Shown: piece after piece, positions 57,092-64,000 of the stretch
Layout: each line of letters begins with the position of its first letter
Numbering within the stretch: the stretch's first letter is position 1
Assembly: GCA_963921795.1 (NCBI GenBank)
Contig: OY997643.1
Span: 72,408,164-72,472,163 of the forward strand
Direction of reading: 5' to 3'
Source of the DNA: Nannobrachium achirus
Taxonomy: Eukaryota > Chordata > Actinopteri > Myctophiformes > Myctophidae
DNA: 64,000 bases
The notes under the pieces: generated by a model
Told to the model about the DNA's origin: nothing
Seen by the model: only the letters and a program-made list of their open reading frames with translations
Databases searched by the model: none
Program-made: the position numbers and the translations under genes

Positions 57092-57490
57092 GATTGAAGA
57101 GTTTATTAGCAGTTTGCAATAGAAAAGAGTTTCATGACAGCACAAATCACTGGTACAAGGCCAACTAAAAGGAGATCCTAGTAAGCTTTACGGCTTATTT
57201 ACACAGGAACCACTTTATGTATCTCATATAACATTGAAAGACAGAAGGATAGAACAGAGTACTTTGCATAGGATAACATCAATTACAAAAGCAGAAAAGA
57301 AAATAATAAAAACAAGTCACTAGTAGCAACTGTCTGAAGGTGACTTTTCAGAAGGAGGCTAGGGATTTGCTCTCCTTTAAGGCCTGCTGGAGGGTTAGGG
57401 TTAGGTGGTTCCACATGTTGGTGGTACCACAGATATAAAGAGCTAGATGCCTCGTTCTCCTCTGCAGTTAATTGGAGCGATGTGCAAAAG
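57092..57490 (-). mobile_element. LINE 3' fragment: end of RT protein and tail
   Basis: On the minus strand RTRHLALYICGTTNMW and NHLTLTLQQALKESKSLA followed by SF-K-VTFRQLL resemble the WN.LP..L..A and FK..L end of LINE ORF2. Then a short 3' UTR and ATAAACTCTTCAATCAT. This is the longest copy of the family at 7681, 17337 and 39213. 5' truncated. Confidence 0.65.
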
Positions 57491-58440
57491 TTCTAGTCCG
57501 GACTTCCTGGAAAAACTAAGGGAACGCTGTCAGTCAAAGTGACTACTGGCCAATCACAGCGTGTCTTTTCCGGTACTTATCCAAGGACTACAATTCAATT
57601 CAACAGAGCCAGTTCCGATGTTGCGCTGCTCAGCTGTTCTTAAGCCCGTATCAGAGTGTACGGTGGAGAGCTATCCACCGGTGGAGAGCTTTCCACCTCA
57701 AGTCAGAAAATAAGTGTAGGACATCATAGTCACGGGGCCCACGGTGAAGTCCTTTACCGTCTAGACCGGTTCAGGTCGACCAATCAGTGAACGGGGTGTA
57801 GAGCCTGTCTGTCTGATAGTAAAAACAGAGAGATGTGTTGGGACTTGCGGTGTAAAGCTCTCCACCGCGAGGAATGATGTAACGTAGTTTCATGACTCAA
57901 AAAGACTCGAAAAGACTACACCGCGGTGTAAAGCCTTCCACCGCCCAGGCGACTATGATGTCGGCTTTACAGGCTGCATACGTAAAGACCAGCCCCCACC
58001 TGCCTCTGATTGGCTTACCGACTTCCCTATGTGTGACGCACACGGAAGCAATGAACACGGAAGCGATGAAGATTCCCTTAGTTGCTAAATGCATATGCCC
58101 CTAGCCGAAGGAGGCGTCTACCTTTCAATGTCTATGTGTGGTATAGCTGGAGAACAAATTAGAGCCTTTTATAGTGTTAAAACAGGGTTGAACATGATTG
58201 GTGGAGCTGGCTCTGGTGTTATAATCGTGGACATCCTTGACATTTTGGAAGATAACTACAATGTCAAGATGTAGTTATCGTGACATAGAGTTGATAGCTC
58301 AGATTAAGTTATGTTACCTATACTTTTTTGTGCTTAAAAAGTGAGTCTCTCTCTCTGTCTCTCCCCCTCTTCCTCTCCCTATCTCTCTCTCTCTCTCTGT
58401 TCCCATGGTTCTATCTCTACCTATCTCTATCCTCCCATTC
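57491..58440. other. Intron with inverted GGTGGAGAGC repeats
   Basis: GGTGGAGAGCTATCCACCGG and TGGAGAGCTTTCCACC (57661-57700) and GGTGTAAAGC..CCACCGC (57850-57950) form local inverted repeats, probably an old MITE. No exon seen. Confidence 0.4.
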
Positions 58441-58442
58441 CT

Positions 58443-58444
<2 letters not shown>

Positions 58445-58494
<50 letters not shown>

Positions 58495-58497
58495 TCT
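58445..58497 (+). repeat. (TC)n tract before exon 7
   Basis: A CT-only run ending about 25 nt before the acceptor, in effect a greatly extended polypyrimidine tract. Confidence 0.95.
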
Positions 58498-58526
58498 CTC
58501 CCTCCCCCCTCCCTTCCTGGCCTCAG

Positions 58527-58663
58527 AACTCCAGACTGTGCCGCTATTGGCTCGCTCTCCCAGCACAAACAGGAAGTACCCGCCCCTTCCTGTGGACAAG
58601 CTGGAGGAGGAGATGAACCGCCGCATGGCGGACGACAACAAGCTGTTCAGGGAGGAGTTCAAC
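58527..58663 (+). CDS. ptpra: ptpra coding exon 7: juxtamembrane and wedge-helix region
   Basis: Acceptor CTGGCCTCAG ends 58526; donor TTCAAC|GTATGA at 58663/58664. Phases 1 to 0, 137 nt. Encodes [38 protein letters not shown] and KLFREEFN. Nearly identical to mammalian PTPRA ([38 protein letters not shown]). The [11 protein letters not shown] segment holds the second serine reported as a PKC target in mammals. [13 protein letters not shown] is the start of the helix-turn-helix that precedes phosphatase domain 1. Confidence 0.97.
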
Positions 58664-58679
58664 GTATGACACGCACACA

Positions 58680-58739
<60 letters not shown>
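58680..58739 (+). repeat. (GCAC)n microsatellite, left part
   Basis: (GCAC)15 just after the exon 7 donor. Its continuation is found at 62473-62490, on the far side of a 3.7-kb transposon nest. Confidence 0.95.
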
Positions 58740-58798
58740 CAGTGATGTAAAGTAACTAAGTATATTTACTTAAAGGGGTACTGTCACCTAAAGGGGTT

Positions 58799-58884
58799 GA
58801 GGGGCAGATTACACTGTGACATGAGCTTCTCTGAAAACGGTCTGAAACAGTCTGAAGCTCATGTCACAGTGTAATCTGCCCCTC
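58799..58884. repeat. Perfect hairpin, 31-bp arms
   Basis: GAGGGGCAGATTACACTGTG and ACATGAGCTTC (58799-58829) are exactly inverted at 58854-58884, with a 24-nt loop. It lies within the TTAA element. Confidence 0.95.
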
Positions 58885-59120
58885 GCCCCCCAACAACAGC
58901 TGACCAGTACAGTAAGTAGTCATACAGTCAGGCTATACAGACAATTAACTTGATTGGCTTATAATTGTGCATCCCCACAATGACATCATAAAAATATAGT
59001 TTTTTAAGATGATTCTAAAAGGGATCCCTGGCCAATACGACAAATATGCCTTAATACATTATAATTGTCCTCTATAACTACAATGTAAAAGTAAAAACAC
59101 TTTAATTATTGTATTTCTTC

Positions 59121-59162
<42 letters not shown>

Positions 59163-60124
59163 CCTTTATTATCCCAAGGGGGAAATTCAGTTGTCCAGTT
59201 GTAACACAGCAGTATACAGTTATTTACAAAGTTACAGATAAGTAAGAAAAAAAGATCAACAAGAGCAGTACAGTACCAGTAAAGAGAAGGTGCATCAATA
59301 GAGGGGGCGAATAATTGTGGGCTCGCCTAAAGGCGAGCACACGTATGTTATCTTCATTATTTATTTCTATACTAGTCAGTATCCTAAAACTTTGGCGCGC
59401 TTCATCTCCTAAACGCTTACACCTTTCAACACCATTCAAATTTTTATGTGTTCAGCTTACTGAGGACAAGTGTGCGTGTATTTTTCTTTTTGAAATGTTT
59501 TGTAGTTTAATTATAAAAAAATAAAAATGTTTAACTTTAAGCACCCAATGCATTTCCAATGGGTCCCCAGAGTGGAGAGAAGGATAATAGACCCATGTTT
59601 ATGTTAAGGCGCTGTGGCTGCAGTGTTCACACTTCAGATATGCTATCTATATCATTGCGTTCACACAGGTCTGCTCTCTGATTTGATCCAAATGTCTAAG
59701 CTGTGTGATGTATAAAACTATAGTTATAGTTAAAACTATAAATAAATGTCCCTCTCCACTCTACTGATTACACAGCTGTGATCAAGAATCAAGTCCGGGC
59801 GATGGGATGTAAATCCCATAGCCATATATCCTAGAGCCCGCAGGGACAGTCAGCCATATTAGTGGTTGTTGTTGGTTGTCAGGGAGATATCAAAACCAAT
59901 GCATTTCCAAGTCAGATCCACAAACACAATAAAAGCCATGCTCCACTCCTCAGTCTGGAGTGGCCACATAGAAGAACGCCTTGGTTATAGACATAGTGGA
60001 GGACATATGTGATCTGGGATTGTTAGCCTACAGTATATGCACTCAATATACTCCACTACAGTTGGAGTCCATTTGACAGTTGCTGGTTCCCAAACACAGA
60101 ATCAAAAATGTAGATCTAGAACAC

Positions 60125-60700
60125 ATATAATATGTACAGTACAGTAAGGTTCAGTAGAGTACAGTAAAAGTACAGTAAGGTTCAGTAGAGTACAGTAAAG
60201 TACAGTAAGGTACAGAAAGGTACAGTACAGAAAGGTACAGTAGAGTACAGTACAGTAAGGTACAGTAAAGTACAATACAGTACAGTAAGGTACAGTAGAG
60301 TACAGTAAAGTACAATAAAGTACAGTAAAGTAGAATAAAGTACAGTAAGGTACAGTGGAGTACAGTAAAGTACAGTAGAGTACAGTAAAGTACAGTATAG
60401 TAAGGTACAGTAGAGTACAGTACAGTAAGGTACAGTACGGTACAGTAGAGTACAGTATAGTATAGTACAGTAAGGTACAGTACAGTACAGTAAGGTACAG
60501 TAGAGTACAGTACAGTAAGGTACAGTAGAGTACAGTAAAGTACAGTAAGTTACAGTAGAATACAGTAAAGTACAGTACAGTAGAGTACAGTAAAGTACAG
60601 TAAGTTACAGTACAGTACAGTACAGTACAGTACAGTAAGGTGCAGTACAGTATAGTAAGGTACAGTACAATACTGTAAGGTACTGTACCTTACAGTACCT
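60125..60700 (+). repeat. Degenerate GTACAGTA repeat
   Basis: About 575 nt built from TACAG, TAAGG, TAGAG and TAAAG pentamers (for example GTACAGTAAGGTACAGTAGA). Confidence 0.95.
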
Positions 60701-61612
60701 TAAAGTATCCTATTTGTTGGGTTGGAACCGAGCCCACACTGTTTCGAAGGAACAGTATTTCTAGTATATAAATAATATACATAAAGTGTCTTACAAAAAG
60801 AGACCATAGCAGTCAATGCTAGTTAGTGCAACAAGTATCTCACTGTCATTGTTAAACAAAGCAAAATACTCAGAATCTATCCCTATGGAATTTATGGCAT
60901 GCATGTGCAAATAAAAACAAACTTAATACTTCCTATGGTTAATATGAGCATCAAATCAATATTTCAAATGTGTTTGTGTTTTGTTTTTTTGAACATGCAT
61001 GCCATAAAAATTACACATGACATTTATGACGTCATCAACTTGCGACAGGCATTTCCCCTATTGAGTGAAAGATTAGCTATTTCTAGAAGAAATAAAATAT
61101 TTAAGGTGTTTTTAGGGTTAGGGTTAGGACAATTATAATGTATTAAGGCACATTTGTCGTATTAGCCAGGGATCCTTTTAAAGTGACAGTAACCCTTTAG
61201 GCCCCCTTTAAGTACTGTACCTAAAAGTACAGTTCTGAGGTGTTTGTACTTTACTTGAGTATTTCTAATTTCCAATACTTTTACTTCTACTCCACTACAT
61301 CTCGGATCCAAATATTGTTCTTTTACTCCGCAATTTTTTTTGGAAAACTTTAATTACTACAGTAGTTACTTTGCAGATATGAATCAAAAAATATTATAAA
61401 ACATAGCTGAACCACTTTAGCCATATTTTATACCGTTACTATTTGAAAATAGTCGATCTACAATCCACAACACGCGTTGTGAGCTTTTTTGTACTTTTAG
61501 TACATTTTGAAAATGCCAACACTTGCGTACTTTTACTCAAGTACATTTTGAATTCCAGACTTTTACTTGTAACAGAGTATTTCTACATTGCAGTATTGAT
61601 ACTTTTACTTAA

Positions 61613-61847
61613 AGGGGGCGGGACACCGGCCGAAGTTTAACATTATGATACAGTAAGTCACGTGGTCTTTCTTCAAACGGTCTGAAAAGGAGGCGGGGCC
61701 GTATCAGTTATTAGTAAATGTATACTTCGTCCGTCGTGCGGTGCCGCGCACAACGTTAATGTGTTGTTGTTAGCTGGTAGCGCCGCACCGCACGGCTATT
61801 TTCAAGAGCTATTGTGTGTGTGCACTGTACATACACACACACACACA

Positions 61848-61880
<33 letters not shown>

Positions 61881-62437
61881 GCTACCACAGACTTCAGTCC
61901 TCCGGAGCTCCGGTGAAGACTGGAGCACTTTTTAGCAGAGATGGCTGCTAAAAAGTGGTCAGCAGCTCCGGTGAAGCACTGGACTGGAGCACTTTTTAGC
62001 AGAGATGGCTGCTAAAAAGTGGTCTGTGCTGCGGAGGACCCTCGTTCTAATCTCTGACACCTTTTAGTTAGAAGACTTGTACCCTGTACGCGGTTAGGGG
62101 GGATTCTATAGCAGATTATATCAAATTTTTACCCCTAGAACTGATAGTTTTAAAGTTGGTTTAGAAAGTCGCAAACACACCTCGGACAGCTTTTTTTGGG
62201 GCAGTTTCAAAAGATAATGATATGGATACTCGACTCCGCGAGTCTCCGCCCCTCCCCCCATATTAGCCCAATCAAATTAATGTATTGCCGTTACTGTACA
62301 GAAAGTACTACTTTCAGTACAGTAACTACAATAAATTAATTTGATTGGGTAATTTAACATGGGGGTACATGACATCATTAAAAAAATTGGCTAATTTGAT
62401 AGCCATAATTAGCTGTTTTGGCCGTGTCATGCCCACT
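61613..62437. mobile_element. TTAA-flanked element, nested
   Basis: TTAA at 61609-61612 and 62438-62441. Ends AGGGGGCGGGACAC and GTGTCATGCCCACT. GGAGCACTTTTTAGCAGAG is tandemly duplicated (61922, 61989). A palindrome around GTACTTTCAGTAC-like sequence spans 62267-62349. No transposase frame. Confidence 0.75.
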
Positions 62438-62482
62438 TTAAGTAAAACATCTGAGTACTTTTTCCACCACTGCGCACGCACG

Positions 62483-62486
<4 letters not shown>

Positions 62487-62566
<80 letters not shown>
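62487..62566 (+). repeat. (CA)n microsatellite
   Basis: 80 nt of CA continuing the (GCAC)n block at 62473. Confidence 0.97.
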
Positions 62567-62568
<2 letters not shown>

Positions 62569-62675
62569 GAGTCACAGACTCACGGTCACCCCAGTTGCAT
62601 TTGTCATGGAATGTCAACATTTTGTTACGTAAACAAATCAAGTGGAACCAAATGGAATTGAGAGTGACTCGTTGG

Positions 62676-63723
62676 CCTGTACCCTGCATTGTTCTCCTGT
62701 CCCGTCCACTAACCCTGTACCCTGCATTGTTCTCCTGTCCCGTCCACTAACCCTGTACCCTGCATTGTTCTCCTGTCCCGTCCACTAACCCTGTACCCTG
62801 CATTGTTCTCCTGTCTCGTCCACTAACCCTAACCCTGCATTGTTCTCCTGTCCCGTCCACTAACCTGTACCCTGCATTGTTCTCCTGTCCCGTCCACTAA
62901 CCCTGTACCCTGCATTGTTCTCCTGTCCCGTCCACTAACCCTGTACCCTGCATTGTTCTCCTGTCCCGTCCACTAACCCTGTACCCTGCATTGTTCTCCT
63001 GTCTCGTCCACTAACCCTAACCCTGCATTGTTCTCCTGTCCCGTCCACTAACCCTAACCCTGCATTGTTCTCCTGTCCCGTCCACTAACCTGTACCCTGC
63101 ATTGTTCTCCTGTCCCGTCCACTAACCCTGTACCCTGCATTGTTCTCCTGTCCCGTCCACTAACCCTGTACCCTGCATTGTTCTCCTGTCTCGTCCACTA
63201 ACCCTAACCCTGCATTGTTCTCCTGTCCCGTCCACTAACCCTGTACCCTGCATTGTTCTCCTGTCCCGTCCACTAACCCTAACCCTGCATTGTTCTCCTG
63301 TCCCGTCCACTAACCTGTACCCTGCATTGTTCTCCTGTCCCGTCCACTAACCCTGTCCCCTGCATTGTTCTCCTGTCCCGTCCACTAACCCTGTCCCCTG
63401 CATTGTTCTCCTGTCCCGTCCACTAACCCTAACCCTGCATTGTTCTCCTGTCCCGTCCACTAACCCTGTACCCTGCATTGTTCTCCTGTCCCGTCCACTA
63501 ACCCTAACCCTGCATTGTTCTCCTGTCTCGTCCACTAACCCTAACCCTGCATTGTTCTCCTGTCCCGTCCACTAACCCTGTCCCCTGCATTGTTCTCCTG
63601 TCCCGTCCACTAACCCTGTACCCTGCATTGTTCTCCTGTCCCGTCCACTAACCCTGTACCCTGCATTGTTCTCCTGTCCGTCCACTAACCCTGTACCCTG
63701 CATTGTTTTCCTGTCCCGTCCAG
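62676..63723 (+). repeat. 38-bp minisatellite, about 28 copies, ending in the exon 8 acceptor
   Basis: The unit runs CCTGTACCCTGCATTGTTCT then CCTGTCCCGTCCACTAAC. Shorter variants (CTAACCCTAACCCTGC) and CTGTCCCCTGC variants recur in order. The final unit reads CCCGTCCAG in place of CCCGTCCAC and is the acceptor of ptpra coding exon 8. Confidence 0.97.
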
Positions 63724-63814
63724 GCGCTACCGGTGTGTCCCATCCAGGCGTCGTGCGACGCCGCCTCCAAGGAGGAGAACAAGGAGAAGAACAGATACGT
63801 CAACATCCTGCCAT
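63724..63814 (+). CDS. ptpra: ptpra coding exon 8: start of phosphatase domain 1
   Basis: The acceptor is the last unit of the 38-bp minisatellite (CCCGTCCAG, ends 63723); donor CTGCCAT|GTGAGT at 63814/63815. Phases 0 to 1. Encodes [19 protein letters not shown] and [11 protein letters not shown], with the split Tyr codon completed downstream. Mammalian PTPRA reads ALPACPIQATCEAASKEEN and [17 protein letters not shown], so identity is clear. KNRYxNILPYD is the signature at the start of classical PTP domains (phosphotyrosine-recognition loop next exon). The HCSAGxGR catalytic exons are outside the window. Confidence 0.97.
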
Positions 63815-63823
63815 GTGAGTGTC

Positions 63824-64000
63824 CTGACGGTCACACAGGACCTGACGGTCACACAGGACCTGACGGTCACACAGGACCTGATGGTCACACAGGACCTGAC
63901 GGTCACACAGGACCTGATGGTCACACAGGACCTGATGGTCACACAGGACCTGATGGTCACACAGGACCTGATGGTCACACAGGACCTGACGGTCACACAG
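63824..64000 (+). repeat. 18-bp minisatellite after exon 8, about 10 copies to window end
   Basis: Unit CCTGACGGTCACACAGGA with a C/T variant (GACGG/GATGG). It begins 10 nt after the exon 8 donor and runs off the window. Confidence 0.97.

Larger units (their letters stand above)
58774..61207. mobile_element. TTAA-flanked foldback element, itself interrupted
   Basis: Flanked by TTAA (58770-58773, 61208-61211). Ends AGGGGTACTGTCACC and GTGACAGTAACCCTTTAGG plus CCCCCT. A long inner inverted repeat joins GGGATCCCTGGCCAATACGA (59030) to TCGTATTAGCCAGGGATCC (61156). Between roughly 59076 and 61126 lies foreign material: (GATA)n with TACCTTTATTATCCCAAGGG (a LINE tail, 59125-59200) and the TACAG repeat. 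Confidence 0.75.
58740..62472 (+). mobile_element. hAT-like element (CAGTGGTGGAAA family) with 8-bp target duplication, carrying two nested TTAA elements
   Basis: Left end CAGTGATGTAAAGTAACT; right end GAGTACTTTTTCCACCACTG. Flanks CGCACGCA on both sides (58732-58739, 62473-62480), within a (GCAC)n microsatellite. Host segments are 58740-58769, 61212-61608 and 62442-62472. They include a shortened palindrome (61443-61485) and are interrupted by 58774-61207 and 61613-62437. Confidence 0.8.

Noticed and set aside
61613-62437. A small gene in the GC-rich duplicated segment near 61900-62050
   Set aside because: The segment is a direct duplication within a TTAA-flanked element, and no frame of useful length crosses it.

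Overview
This is vertebrate, almost certainly teleost fish, nuclear DNA: short exons with GT-AG introns, very dense (CA/TG)n microsatellites, many hAT-like and TTAA-flanked non-autonomous DNA transposons, fish-type LINE 3' tails and a tRNA-derived SINE. The density of dinucleotide repeats is high even for a fish. No species can be named from the sequence alone.

Two genes are supported, both on the + strand. (1) The 3' end of idh3b, the beta subunit of mitochondrial NAD-dependent isocitrate dehydrogenase. It has two alternative terminal coding exons, 2753-2842 and 5764-5841. Each opens in the same phase with a related peptide (VRTRDLGGYATT.. and VRTADLGGYATS..) and each has its own stop and poly(A) signal. 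(2) ptpra, receptor-type protein tyrosine phosphatase alpha. A CpG-rich, TATA-less promoter with a YY1-like ATGGCGG lies near 8233. It is followed by a probable non-coding first exon ending at a GTGAGT donor (8740/8741), a first intron of about 36 kb, a small probable second exon (45124-45170) and then eight coding exons. These encode the signal peptide (46229-46307), the Pro/Thr/Ala-rich ectodomain (47095-47420, 48812-48965), a 21-nt microexon (50510-50530), the transmembrane segment (54804-54903), the juxtamembrane region (56041-56114, 58527-58663) and the start of phosphatase domain 1 (63724-63814). All phases join cleanly. The catalytic exons lie beyond the window.

The rest is repeats. 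1-2752 is intron or flank of idh3b with hairpins and a small tandem repeat. 8.7-45.1 kb is ptpra intron 1. It holds a 3.6-kb array of a 30/32-bp unit (12254-15812), a 3.8-kb array of a 40-bp unit (30602-34429), a 45-bp array that grew inside a transposon (23559-24325), LINE and SINE fragments and many small DNA transposons. 45-64 kb alternates ptpra exons with nested transposons and minisatellites, several of which touch splice sites.

The most unusual signals are four. A palindromic unit (core ATAGCAGATCTACAAGCTCAC and its inverse) occurs about 30 times, inside at least five different transposon families. The 3' splice site of the last ptpra exon here is the final unit of a ~28-copy minisatellite in which nearly every unit has a branch-point-like CACTAAC and a pyrimidine tract. 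A 3.7-kb three-level transposon nest has split a (GCAC)n microsatellite. Eleven perfect CArG boxes (CCATATATGG) are spread by another repeat family. No retrovirus or LTR element, rRNA gene, functional tRNA gene or CRISPR array was seen.
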